In this document: positions 1 through 10,028 of the stretch, one piece after another
Numbering within the stretch: position 1 is the stretch's first letter
Layout of the letters: every line of letters begins with the position of its first letter
Assembly: GCF_024166365.1 (NCBI RefSeq)
Contig: NC_064822.1
Span: 105,520,823 to 105,584,822, forward strand
DNA length: 64,000 bases
Origin: Elephas maximus indicus
Lineage: Eukaryota > Chordata > Mammalia > Proboscidea > Elephantidae
Direction of reading: 5' to 3'
Notes under the pieces: generated by a model
The model's database searches: none
Seen by the model: the letters and a program-made list of their open reading frames with translations, nothing else
What the model was told of the DNA's origin: nothing
Position numbers and translations under genes: made by a program

Positions 1-42
1 TTAGAATCCTCCCTCTAAAGCTTTGTCCTCTCCCCATTTTAG

Positions 43-155
43 GCTGCAAGGACCCAGCCCAGGGAAAGCTTCTGAAAGAGCTGATGCAGACGCCCAATTT
101 CCGGATCACTGTGGTGCAAGAGGTGGACACAGTAGAGATCTGTGGAGCTTTAAAG
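43..155 (+). CDS. GPD1: GPD1 coding exon (residues 167-204)
   Basis: The acceptor is tttt-AG at 41-42 and the donor is AAG|gtgag after 155. The exon begins with two bases completing Gly167, then reads [16 protein letters not shown] onward. It ends exactly at the catalytic Lys204 (ALK). Confidence 0.96.
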
Positions 156-2536
156 GTGAGAGGGGCACAGAGGAAGTCAGAGAGGTGGGATAAGGGCCCA
201 AACGAGGGCCCAGCTTAGCTACCCAAGGTTGCTGGTGCTCCAGGCTCACTCTTGGGCAGTTGCTCCCTCTATCCACCAAGCCCCATACAAGAAAGGAAGA
301 ACTGCAGTAGCAAGGCCAGGGTCACTCACCAATTATTCACCATCAGATATTGGGGCCCTTTCTTCCCTTCTCTGTCTAGCCCTTTATGGGCCACCCCTGT
401 CCCTAGTTCCAGGGGATGGTTCAGGGGGAAGAACACGTGCCCTAGGGGAGTTCCCAGGCTAATGGAAATCAAGATATACAGGACACCCAGACAGTGTGAT
501 GGCCACAACTATAGATGCTATGGAACGCTACTCAGAGCTGTGGACATGAGGGCTATAGAATAGAATGGTTGTGGATGAGAAGGCCAGCTGGAGAGAAGAG
601 TGGTTTTCAGAAAATGTCCTCAAGGATGGAGTATGGGGCAGGGCTAGGGAGCCAGGAAGCATAAGTGCAGGCTAAGAGAAGCAGGGTACAGCAAGTAGGA
701 AAACCAAAAGGTGGAAGTAGTTTAGGGCCCATATATTATACTTCACTTATTCAGTGGATGTGCCATGGCTGATGTAAGGAGCATGAGGCAGGTGCTGAAG
801 GCTCCAAATAATGAGGAATCCTCTTCTCACTCATGACTTCTACTCCTCAAAGAATATAGTGGCTGTGGGCGCTGGCTTCTGCGATGGGCTGGGCTTTGGT
901 GACAACACCAAGGCGGCGGTGATCCGACTGGGGCTCATGGAGATGATTGCCTTCGCCAAGCTCTTCTGCAGCGGCCCTGTGTCCTCGGCCACCTTCTTGG
1001 AGAGCTGTGGTGTTGCTGACCTCATCACTACCTGCTACGGAGGGCGGAACCGCAAGGTGGCTGAAGCCTTTGCTCGGACAGGAAAGGTGTGGCCCAGGGA
1101 GAAGGAAGAACAGAGGGTGGGTTCTGTCAAGGTAGAGGTGCTAGGCAGGCGATACCTGCAGAGCACAAACATTAAGACTATTTGAACATTCTCACCCCTT
1201 CTTTCCTCCTAAGACCTCACCTACCATCTGAGCCCCAAACTCTCCACCTCCTACTGACAACCCTCCTCTCCCACTTCCAACCATTCTACCCCACCCTGTT
1301 TCCTTCACAGTCCATTGAGCAGCTGGAGAAAGAAATGCTGAATGGGCAGAAGCTGCAGGGGCCCCAAACAGCCCGGGAGCTACACAGCATCCTCCAGCAC
1401 AAGGGCTTGGTGGACAAGTAAGTGCTGCAACCCCACTGGTTGAGGGAGCCACAGCCAGGAGTGTTCTCTGTCCACCTTCTCCCTGCACCCTCCACAATCT
1501 GTGAAATGGGAGAGGGGGAAGTATTACCTGTGTTTACAGATAAAGAAGCCAGAATTGGAGAGAGTCTGTGATATGCCCATCACCCCTGGTAGTTCAAGTC
1601 AGGAAACTGGATCTTCTGAACTTCTTCCAGTTTAGTGCTCGTTACACTACATCACTTGGCCCCTTTCTGTCCTTTTGTCCTTGTCCTCTGCTATGGAGGT
1701 TGGAACTCTGGGGGATCAGGAACAAGCTCACCTGACTATACCACCTCTTTGTCCATCACCCCCAGTCTGAGCCTCTCCCTCAAGGCCAACCCTTCCCTCC
1801 CTCCAGTCCTGTCCTGGGTGCTAAGGTGTGAGGAGGATGGTCTCTGCTCCTCGGTGCTCCTTTTCAGGAGAGAGCTGGAGAGACTGGGTTGGTCAGAGCA
1901 GAGCTCTGTTACGTAAGAAGGAATCCCAGAAGAAGAGAGTATGAAACAGGGTTCAAAAGATCAGCTCATGGCTGATCAGGGTAAAGCCTCTTGGTAAGGA
2001 GAGCAGCATGGGCAAGAGGATGGGAAGAAAGGAAACTGGGAATTATTAAGCACCTTCACATATATAATCATTTCTTCATGACTTTGTTATATAGGCCCCA
2101 TTTTACAGTGTGACACTGAGGCACAGAGAGATTAAGTGGCTTGCCCAATTGGAGCAAAACCCTTAAGCCAGGGAATCTGCAGGCAAGTTTGGTTAGATAG
2201 GGAGCAGAACAATAGGCAATCTGACCCTAAAGCCCAGGACTAACCCACCCGGTAAAAGCCCAGGACTAGAAAGTTAAAATTCTCAGCAAGTGTAAATTGA
2301 GAGGCAGAGTCAGCCTGAGCTCAAAGATGGGAGGGTAGGGGAGTGGACAGAAATGGGGTAGATAAGTGTGTTGTTGGGAGGTAAGAGGTGGTCAAGGAGT
2401 GGGGGGAGGTTAAGCTGGGTCTCTCCCTCCCCATTCTAGGTTCCCTCTGTTCACGGCTGTGTACAAGGTGTGCTATGAGAGCCAGCCGGTGGGTGAATTC
2501 ATCCACTGCCTGCAGGATCATCCAGAACACCTTTGA
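43..2536 (+). CDS. GPD1: GPD1, glycerol-3-phosphate dehydrogenase [NAD+], cytosolic; 3' part (4 exons)
   Basis: Join 43-155, 1311-1417 and 2440-2536 with 853-1086 as the second exon. The joined frame encodes the last ~183 residues of the 349-residue enzyme that interconverts dihydroxyacetone phosphate and glycerol-3-phosphate with NADH in the cytosol (glycerophosphate shuttle, glycerolipid supply). By human numbering, active-site residues K204 and N205 sit at the end of the first and start of the second exon here. D260, T264, R269 and N270 lie in the second exon in the stretch [16 protein letters not shown]. All junctions have AG acceptors and GT donors, and no stop interrupts the frame. The protein ends ...HPEHL where human, as I recall it, ends ...HPEHM. 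The NAD-binding N-terminal half lies upstream of the window. Identification is from the protein sequence and the COX14-CERS5 neighbourhood. Confidence 0.97.
853..1086 (+). CDS. GPD1: GPD1 coding exon (residues 205-282)
   Basis: Exon of 234 bases in phase 0 at both ends, acceptor aaAG at 851-852, donor AAG|gtgtgg. It starts at Asn205 and carries the substrate-binding [16 protein letters not shown] segment of the C-terminal helical domain. Confidence 0.96.
1311..1417 (+). CDS. GPD1: GPD1 coding exon (residues 283-317)
   Basis: Acceptor ccttcacAG, donor GACAA|gtaagt. It reads [19 protein letters not shown] onward and ends with two bases of the Lys318 codon. Confidence 0.96.
1525..1660 (-). repeat. 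MIR SINE (old), in GPD1 intron
   Basis: Diverged reverse copy: tttacagataaagaagcc, then cagtttagtgctcgttacac, matching the usual reversed MIR order from the 3' region to the tRNA-like head. Confidence 0.5.
2040..2200 (-). repeat. MIR SINE (old), in GPD1 intron
   Basis: Reversed MIR core is visible as ccattttacagtgtgac, then actgaggcacagagagatta and agtggcttgccca. Confidence 0.65.
2440..2536 (+). CDS. GPD1: GPD1 last coding exon (residues 318-349) and stop
   Basis: Acceptor cattctAG. The first base completes Lys318, followed by [20 protein letters not shown], and the frame ends at TGA 2534-2536. The 3' UTR follows directly. Confidence 0.96.
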
Positions 2537-3810
2537 ACAAGGCTGGGCCCAGGCCAGGCTGCTACTTTACCCCAGTGAGGACGGGTAGAAGCTTGGAGCA
2601 CCTGGCCACCAGGATCTCCAGCACTCCCCATGGAGCAGCCTTTTCTCAGCTTTTCACTGAGCTCTGGGGCTCAGCTACTCACCTCGAGATCCTGAAACCC
2701 CAAGAAGCCTGCAGCCTCTTGACACCACATCCCACCAGAAATGGAGTACCCTGTCCCTCCCCAGATGTGGGGCTTTCTCACTGTCCTCTGAGAAAGACAG
2801 AATCAAGCCCCATTGCTGCCTGCTTGGGGAGCGTGTGCATGGAGGAGTGCAAGGGGAGAAGGAAGGGCCAAGACTGCCAATTGCTGCCTCACACAGACCA
2901 GGAATCCTGTCTTCAAGCCCAGTTAAGTGGCTAAAGAAGTACCTCAGCCACAGGAGGGATGAGGCAAGGGCTGCCAAGGAGAGATCTGGGCTTTTGACCT
3001 TACATAGGCCCCAGGGACCCCTTGGCTTTGACCTCTGCCAGGCCCAACACAGCATAAATGGATCTCAGTGTTTGTTAACAAAATACAAAGATCTCAAACA
3101 ACCCCCTTCTAGCTTCTCCTAGCAACATCTGCGTTCTCAGAAACTTCTGATCATCCCCTTTCCCCCTCCCCCAGGCTGTGCTGGCACCACAGTTGCTGCC
3201 ACACTGGCATCTCTGTCCCCAGGGCTTGTCACTCTCCCCAGAGACTTTCTGGTTCCTAGTTCTTTGCCAGCTCCTCCCCACTCTGTGTGACCTTTCCAAC
3301 CAAGCCTTCCCTCCCCCTCCCCCTCAGCACCCTCTTTGGGGGGCAGGAACTTAATCTGCTGACAGAGCTATACCTTTGCATAGCAGGCTTGGATGGCTCA
3401 GCTCCCTGTGACCTTTGTATTTGCCCTGCCTCCCTTGGTGGTGCTCCAGTGGGGGAGGTGTCAGCAGTGCCTCTCCTGCTGCTGTCTCTCTGGAGGACAT
3501 CCCTGACTCCACCCCTCTTCTCCTCCCAAATCCTGTACCTCTTTCTCAGCTGCCCCCAGAGCAGCTGAGACAGCTAACCAGGATCTGACATCTGGAGGCC
3601 ACAAGGGAGAGGGAGCAGCCCAAAGACGGTGCAGGGACTGGGAGGGAAGGGTGAGCAGGTTCCCAGGTGGGTGGCTCCTGATATTCCAAGGCCAGATCTC
3701 CTTGGTTGAATGAGGGCCTTTTCATGGGATATTGACCACATTGGTGCCCAAGGAGCTGGGAAACTCAAGGAGGAGGAGGGAGAAAATAAAACCACCTGAC
3801 CTCTTGGGTT
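2537..3810 (+). other. GPD1: GPD1 3' untranslated region (probable)
   Basis: Non-coding stretch between the stop codon and the first canonical AATAAA (3785-3790). It is rich in CT tracts. I see no interspersed repeat in it. The 3' end is inferred from the poly(A) signal only. Confidence 0.6.
3785..3790 (+). terminator. GPD1 poly(A) signal AATAAA (candidate)
   Basis: First canonical hexamer downstream of the GPD1 stop codon, about 1.25 kb after it. That is of the order expected for the GPD1 3' UTR as I recall it. Confidence 0.55.
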
Positions 3811-4469
3811 GAGGAAGGAAAACCAGGAAGGGGAGGAGGGAGAGGAGTGTGCTCTGCACTGGCCTTCCTCCAGGATAGGGTGACAACAAGGGAATGTCAC
3901 AGGTCAGCAGCCTGGGCCCCTGGCTATAGTCCTTCAGGGCCCAGAGGCATCTGCCACAGCCAGCAGAGAGTCTCAGCTTCCTGTGTGGCAACACCTGGCA
4001 CACTGTGGCCCTGGCCAGGATTACGTTAACCCTTACTCCGTACCAAACCAGGGAGGCAGGCTCCTCCCAGCCCCTAGCCTTTGAGTTCAGTCTTACCAGT
4101 GAAGGGCAGTCGGGAGAGTGAAGGGCACAGTCACCCCAGGTCTAGCTGGGCCCAGGTTGGGCACTGAAACTAGAGATGCCCCTCCAGGAGGTCAAAGTAA
4201 GGCCAGAAAGACTAGCTCCTTCTCCTTGGCTGGGAACTTTCTAGTTACTCAAACACCTTCGCCTGCGTTTGTTCACTCCACAGTTAACTGTGAATAGAGG
4301 CCTTCGAGTAGGGCCTACTTGTCCACCGAATAAAACGTGTTTTTTCCAGAATTGGGGAAGGGAGCTTCAGTGCATGTGGCAGTGCATAAGCTGTCGTTTG
4401 TCACTGCATGTCCGTGTTAACTCACATCCCAAAACACAAATTTTTGTTAAGGACAGTAAAGAAAAAAAT
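3811..4469. other. GPD1-COX14 intergenic spacer
   Basis: Ordinary-looking spacer. I see no exon, recognisable repeat or RNA gene. Open frames here are short and have no family resemblance. Confidence 0.5.
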
Positions 4470-4870
4470 ACCGCCTCAACAGTCACTGCCACTCTCGGGC
4501 CCCCAGGGGCGGTGTCCATTCAGTCTCCTCCCCCTGCCCCCTGCAAGGGTCCCCCACGCACCTCCCCACAGGCTGGTACCCCTTCCTAGCCTTCCGGCGC
4601 TCCTCAGGGGTTGTATCACGCCTCCGGGAGGTCACAAACAGGACGTCGGAGGCTCGTCCCCCGTGCCCACTGCGTCCTTGGTCATGGCCAAATCTGCCGC
4701 ATCCTCTGCCGTTCCGGCCTCGCGGTGCGCCTCCGGCTCCTACCTGAGCTTGGTCAACACATCTGCTAAGAGGAGAGGGCAGCTCCGGGCTCTAGGGGGC
4801 GCGCGGTCCACTTCGGAGGGGTAACTACGAGAGAATCTGCCCGGCTAGGGCAGACGTCTCCGCGCCGTAG
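4470..4870. promoter_or_regulatory. CpG-rich regulatory stretch upstream of COX14, with a CTCF-like site
   Basis: CpG density rises sharply here (gccttccggcgctc, cctcgcggtgcgcctccgg, ctccgcgccgtag). The sequence gggctctagggggcgcgc at 4788-4805 resembles the CTCF core CCASYAGRGGGC. An RTE insertion separates it from the COX14 core promoter, so it may be the distal part of one split CpG island or a separate element. Function is inferred. Confidence 0.45.
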
Positions 4871-4997
4871 GCTGGGGATTCGTTATTTTTCCCTAAATCG
4901 GAGAGAAAGGGAAGTTTATCCTACTGTGACTGACTATCCTAAAAGTTCCGGCTCCAGAACCTCTGTCACCAAAGTCCCTCTCTCCGTGGAGAATGAC

Positions 4998-5215
4998 TTG
5001 TTGTTAGGTGCCGTCGAGTCGGTTCCCACTCATAGCGACCCTGTGCACAACAGAATGAAACACTACCCAGTCCTGCGCCATCCTTACAATCGTTGTTATG
5101 CTTGAGCCCATTGTTGCAGCCACTGTGTCAGTCCACCTCATTGAGGGTCTTCCTCTTTTCCGCTGACCCTGTACTCTGCCAAGCATGATGTCCTTTTGCA
5201 GACTGATCCTTATGA
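4998..5215 (-). mobile_element. RTE/BovB-like LINE 3' end
   Basis: Starts tgttgttaggtgccgtcgag and read on the minus strand encodes the RTE C-terminal signature [16 protein letters not shown], then VVHRVAMSGNRLDGT and a stop. It is 5'-truncated, and its upstream edge lies about 17 bp before the ZNF143-type promoter motif of COX14. Confidence 0.85.
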
Positions 5216-5224
5216 ATAGCAGCG

Positions 5225-5330
5225 GAGAACGACTACAACTCCCAAAATTCAGCGGGCTTCTCAGACAGAAAGTCTCGTCTGAGGATGCGCAGTAAAGATG
5301 GCTGGTCCGGAACCCGGAAGTGCAAAGGAG
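5225..5330 (+). promoter_or_regulatory. COX14: COX14 core promoter: ZNF143/SBS, NRF1-half-site, YY1/TISU and ETS motifs
   Basis: ACTACAACTCCCAAAATTC at 5232-5250 matches the Staf/ZNF143 binding site. It is followed by gatgcgcag (NRF1-like half site), AAGATGGCTG at 5295-5304 (YY1/TISU-like) and CCGGAAGTG at 5314-5322 (ETS/GABP). No TATA box. This set is typical of housekeeping genes for mitochondrial proteins. Transcription start is expected between ~5260 and 5300 but is not shown. Confidence 0.7.
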
Positions 5331-5575
5331 GCAACCAACCGGAGGAGCATCTGGCGCGGGTTCCCGCCTTAGTGGGTAAACTTGTTCCGTGTCAGGTGCT
5401 TTGTTTTCTCTCTCTCCTGTTGGGAACCGAATCCTAGATAGTAAACAGGACAGGTGGGAGGGACAAAGGGTCGCTTTCTGCACACGCTAGCTGTTCAGGA
5501 GTGTCCCCGGGCCGCTACCCTCACGGCTTTGGTTCCGGGTATTACGTTCGGTTGCGGTAGGGAGTTGTGGAGACG
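5260..5575 (+). other. COX14: COX14 non-coding first exon (candidate)
   Basis: Lies between the promoter motifs and a strong donor GACG|gtaaga at 5576; a second possible donor CAG|gtacgc is at 5637. The coding exon is 4.4 kb further on, with an acceptor just 8 bases before the ATG, so a separate 5' UTR exon is required. Exact ends are inferred. Confidence 0.5.
5298..5372 (+). CDS. possible 24-codon upstream ORF in the COX14 leader
   Basis: The ATG in the TISU-like AAAGATGGCTG opens a 24-codon frame beginning MAGPEPGSAKEATN and ending at TAG 5370-5372. Whether it is in the mRNA depends on the transcription start. It has no recognised domain. Treat it as a translational control element at most. 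Confidence 0.25.
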   Translation: MAGPEPGSAKEATNRRSIWRGFPP

Positions 5576-6119
5576 GTAAGAGCGATACGCTACCTGCCGC
5601 GGCCTCTGTTGCGCAGAAGGGAGTGGCGGCATTCAGGTACGCCACCTGCAAGGGCTGGGCAAGGGGCCTCCTATCCGCTGAGTGCGCGCCCACTTTGGGC
5701 TGGCCTCTGCTTACACAGACTTCTACCCGCCTACGCCACCCAGTCTTTAGGCCTCGGTGCCCTTGAGGTCACGGGCGTTATTCCGCGAGGGCCTCGACCT
5801 GCGATCTCCACTGCTTCCAGCCCACCCCGTTTGCAGACGCAGGTCAGCCTTGCTAAAGCGCAGCGGTGATTCTGTGAAGCCTTGACTCCAGGTTTGAGTC
5901 TTTGCCCTCCACGCTCTGACACCAAATAACCCCTTCTTGCCTTATGGTCCACTGCTTCGTGACTTCCACTTTCGGGCATATTCTTTATCTCCTAACACTC
6001 TTTTGCTGCTTTCAACTCCTGGACTTCTTCCTTCCTTTGCTCAGCTGGTGTAAAACATGCTCACCCATCTAAAAAGACACCTTTCTGCTAATTTTTCTTG
6101 AGCCTCTGCCCAGGCTTGG

Positions 6120-6289
6120 CTCTAATCTGAACTCTCACAATGCCTCTTCTCTCTTCTGGTCATATACTGCCTTCTACGTTGTTTCACAGATTTTGGTACA
6201 TATCTTATTCCCGCAGACCATAGCTCTTTTAAGACAGAAGCCATGTTCTCAGCGACTTTTGTAGCACGATGTGCTTTAAGTTTGGAGTA
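6120..6289 (+). repeat. L2 LINE 3' end (old)
   Basis: Diverged match to the L2 3' end: gcagaccatagctcttttaagacagaagccatg-type wording, broken at its distal end by the Tigger-like insertion. Confidence 0.4.
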
Positions 6290-6772
6290 CAGGCAGTCCC
6301 CAGATCACAAACGAGTTCGTTCCTAAATCTGTCTTTAATTCTGAATCTGTCTTTAAGTGAAATTTATACCTAAGTCGGAACAGTTAAGTACTGTTTGTAT
6401 CTAACTTCGGTTAGTCAAATGCTTGTCTTAGTATACAGTGTACCTTTCAGTGCATAAAAAAATTAAAGAAACACTTTCAGATACACTAAAACATCTTTAA
6501 CGTAATACTACAGTAATAATAATAATATTATTATTGCTTCTATCTGAGCTTCTAATTTCTTTTCCTGGGCCATCCTGGATCTTGATCCATCCCTCCACTC
6601 TCCACTCCTTTTCTCCTCGATTTTGATTTTGATGCTAGTTGCAAAGTAGTGCTCATTTGTTATTATGAACCATTGTATGTACCTCAAATTATTAATATAA
6701 TAGGCTTTACTTGGGTTGGTTTATAACTATGGGTTTTATGTAAATTGGGCATTCGTAATCGGAGACTGCCCG
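6290..6772. mobile_element. Tigger/pogo-like non-autonomous DNA transposon
   Basis: The left end CAGGCAGTCCCCAGATCACA and the right end, read in reverse as CGGGCAGTCTCCGATTACGA, form imperfect terminal inverted repeats. TA flanks both ends (6288-6289 and 6773-6774), as expected of Tc1/mariner-superfamily insertion. The 483-bp element has no transposase frame. It contains a ~90-bp segment duplicated at 7437-7527. Confidence 0.6.
6537..6627 (+). repeat. direct duplication, copy A (inside the Tigger-like element)
   Basis: Starts CTTCTATCTGAGCTTCTAAT and ends CTCCTCGATTTTG. It matches 7437-7527 with a 3-base indel and about half a dozen substitutions. Confidence 0.85.
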
Positions 6773-6862
6773 TAAAAAAAGATAGAGTGACTCTGAGCTG
6801 AAGTAATGGGCCCATTTGAGGGAATGAGTTTTCCAGAGAGAAACCTGATCCTTGATTCTTCC

Positions 6863-7190
6863 TGTTTGTTGTTACCTGCCTTCGAATTGGTCCCAACTTG
6901 TGGCAACCCCCATGCATAAGGAAACTAAATGCTGCCCAGTCCTGGGTCATCCCCATGATTGGTTGCAGAGCTGACCCTTATGAACCGTAAGGTTTTCAGA
7001 AGTAGATTGCCAGGCCCTTCTTCCTAGTCTGGCTTACTCTAGAAGCTCTGATGAAACCCGTTCAGTATCATAGTAACCTGCAAGACTCCACTGACAGGAG
7101 CGGCTGTGCATTAGGCGCATTGACCAGGGATCAAACCCCAGGCTCCCTCATTGAAGGGGAGAATTCTACCACCGAGCCACCAGTGCCTCC
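6863..7190 (-). mobile_element. SINE with tRNA-Gly-like head and RTE-like tail
   Basis: On the minus strand, from 7190, it reads GGTGGCTCGGTGGTAGAATT then a GGTTTGATCCC B box and GGTCAATGC, closely following tRNA-Gly(GCC). A middle region contains ctggcaatctacttctgaaa. The tail gttgccacaagttgggacc...ggtaacaacaaac is the degenerate RTE/AfroSINE 3' end. It is about 330 bp in all and diverged. Confidence 0.65.
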
Positions 7191-7275
7191 TTTATTATGT
7201 TTAGGGGGCAGGAGAAGAAAGAACTACGTAACTTTTGCAGGTTTTACCCCTGTGACACCTTCCATAATAATTCTT

Positions 7276-7299
7276 TCCTTTTTTTTTTTTTTTTTCTGT
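7276..7299 (+). repeat. poly(T) tract
   Basis: Uninterrupted run of T in the COX14 intron, probably a decayed retroelement tail on the minus strand. Confidence 0.6.
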
Positions 7300-7436
7300 T
7301 TTTCTAAAACCTGCAGTCCAACTCCATTCCCCCCTACAACACAGTGACTTTGTGCTCATTGAGAAAATGGATGTTCCTCAGGAGAGAATGTTCTCCTGCT
7401 AACTGCAGAAAGTTTCCTTCATTTCCAGGGTTAATC

Positions 7437-7527
7437 CTTCTGTCTGAGCTTCTAATTTCATCTTTTCCTGGGCCGTCCTGGATCTTGATCCATCCCTCCA
7501 CTTTCCACTTCTTTTTTCCTCGATTTA
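7437..7527 (+). repeat. direct duplication, copy B
   Basis: Begins exactly 900 bp after copy A with CTTCTGTCTGAGCTTCTAAT and ends TTCCTCGATTTAG. It has no terminal inverted repeats around it. Confidence 0.85.
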
Positions 7528-8099
7528 GCCACCATCTTCTTCCCAATAAATATGTTCAAATCGTCCTTATCAAAAAGCGAAACAAAGCCAGAATTCTCTT
7601 GATCTTGTTACCTTCTCAAGCCTATCACTCCCATTCCCTTAACCAGCAAAGCAGTGATTCTTTGGGGTTTGGGGGTTATGATCCTTCTAATTGTTTCTCT
7701 CTGTCCTAGATAAATGCATAGATACATATGACACATAGGGCGTGCTGGGGCCCTAGCTAAGAATTTATGCTGTTTACTTGGTGCCTATATTGCCGGTTTC
7801 AGTGCAGCGCACAAAACTGACTTCCACCCTGGGCTTACCAGTGACCTAGTTGCCCGTTCTCACCAACACTCCCATCTGACCAGTCTTAATGGCACTTAAC
7901 TTTGCAGTAATGGTACTCAACATTTGTTCTGGCCCCGCACATCCAAAGGTTGCAGCACCCCTCCATTGGTGGTGATTTGATACAGCAGTTGAGTTTCAAC
8001 AAAGAAGGGAGATGCAGTTAAAGGAAAAGCCCCCCACATGTTTCTGGAATCCCCTGGGAATTTCCTACCCACCTTCTCTGTTTCCATCTTCAAACAGTC

Positions 8100-8560
8100 A
8101 TTCCCTTGGCCTCTCTCTCTCTGGTCTTATCCTCTGCTTTGGTGTCACTTGTTACCTTGATCTGTGTCTCTAGTCTTGCCTCTCTCCCAAGCCCTGTCTA
8201 GATTTGCATTTCCATCTGCCTGGTAGACATCATCACATGAATATTGTGTTCAGCATCTTAATTTTAACATGTCCAAAACCCAGCTCATGATCTTCTTGAC
8301 CGACACCCCTCACTCTCCCTCCCCCGCCATACTCCCACAGTGACACACATATATTTCTTATTTCTGTTAACAGTATCACAGTTCGGGAAGTTTCCTGACT
8401 TGCTGCCTTGACAGTATTTTCAGCTTTGCCCTACCAATTCTAACCCATTTAGTTGATAAATCCTATTCTACTTCCAAAATAACTTCTGCATCTGTCCTCT
8501 CCATTTCTACTGCCACTGCCTTACCATTATCCAGGATTTCTAAAGAGGTTTTCTTAATAG
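8100..8560 (+). repeat. L2 LINE fragment (old)
   Basis: L2-like wording such as acatgtccaaaacccagctc, atgatcttcttgac and tccatttctactgccactgcc in the expected order. Confidence 0.55.
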
Positions 8561-10028
8561 AAAATAGGAAAACCATCCTCTAATTCAGGATGGTTTAGAG
8601 ACAAGAGAAGGCAGTGAGGTTCTGGACACTGGCGTTATGTCTGTGTTATTCAGTCTTCTGTCGTTCTTCTAGCCAAGCTATATCATTCTGTTTTTTTGTT
8701 GGCTGGTGAGTACTTCTGGTCTTCTTCCTCTAGCCCCTCGAAGAGGTGGTCCTATAACTAATTAGCATCTGTTCAGGCTCTAATGGCGGATGGGAGGGGA
8801 AAGAATAAGGGAGGGGTTTGCTGAAGGCTACAGATCTCCTTTGCTGGGTGCTCCTTTACCACCTTAGTGCCCTGCTGCGTGCACGTGTTTTCTTTACTGC
8901 TCAGCTTGGGGTCCTGTCAAATCTCAGATAACCCAAACACAGCCGTTGCCTTCTTGAATCTGTGCCGTTTGGTTTTCTTATTTACTTAGTGTCACTTACT
9001 GCAGTCATTTGGAATTATAATTCAGAAAAGTACCTCAGCTCAGCCTGGTGTCCACCCTCAAAGGCTGGTGCAAAAGCAGTGTTCAGCCTCATAGGGCCAA
9101 TCTGTGGAGCACTTGTATGTCTCTTACCCCGATCCTGACCCTCTAAACCAGCTAGTCCTGAGCTTTTTCTTCCATATTTTTGACTTTTAAGAAACCTTTT
9201 TTTCACCAATTTCAATCAGTCTTTTAATTTCAATTCCTTCAACAGAGAGGAGCCTAAGAACACATCCATAGTCTCAAATAGAGGAGCATTTTGTTCAAGA
9301 TGAGGGATTCTCGTACTAAATTGTCTCTTGTTCCCTAGCTCTGAATATGCAGGGAATAGTTAAATTGGAAGTAATTTATCTCATGTAAATGTAAGTTAAC
9401 AATTTGCTGGAACCCAGGAACTTTCTTTTTAGCCCTTGGGATACGTTCTTGGTGTTAAATTTGGAATTTAGAATTAATGGTATGGAAGGTTAGTATAATT
9501 TAAATAATAGTACCGTTGGCACTATTTCAGGTGTATCATGGCTTAAACAGATGCTTGAGGGGTAGCCTAGGAACCTAACCACCATGAATAAGATGGTTTT
9601 TATGGGAAAGCAAATTGGATATTGCCTGGAAGGTTACCATTTAATCCTCTTAGAGAGAATAATTCACTGTTAATGTTTAATCCCTGACTTCCCCTATTGG
9701 TTCCTCACTAGCTAGAAAAACTGATGCGTGCTTAAAGTAATGTACCAATTAAGGACATTTCTAGATAGTTTGTACCAGTCACTTTCGTCCACAAACATGG
9801 AGGGTCAGGTATTAGCTGTGATGTCATTCAGATGCACCGAGTTTCAGCCTTGAGTTCCCAGATGGTATTTTTCAAGTATCCTTTTAAGACTGTGCCCTAC
9901 ATGTAGGGATCATTCAGAGAAGACTAAGCAGAATGCAGAAGTTCTGGGATGACCTTACAGGGAAGTGGATTGGGTAGGTAAGACCTTATCCTTAGATCTG
10001 AATTTGATCTGTCTTCACAGGCAACGAC

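Larger units (their letters stand above)
5576..10020 (+). other. COX14: COX14 intron 1
   Basis: Runs from the candidate donor at 5576 (or 5637) to the acceptor gtcttcacAG at 10019-10020. It holds an L2 piece, a Tigger-like element, a tRNA-Gly-headed SINE and another L2 piece, each listed separately. Between 8600 and 9960 I see no recognisable repeat or exon. Confidence 0.6.

Noticed and set aside
4269-4824. Open frames of 106 and 138 codons upstream of COX14
   Set aside because: They lie in GC-rich non-coding DNA, overlap each other and show no family resemblance or splice context.
5004-5483. 159-codon minus-strand frame overlapping the COX14 promoter
   Set aside because: Its C-terminal half is the RTE ORF end. 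The rest is chance read-through of the GC-rich promoter.
7118-7190. A genuine tRNA-Gly gene on the minus strand
   Set aside because: The head has mismatches in stems and box B and runs straight into a SINE body, so it is a SINE head.
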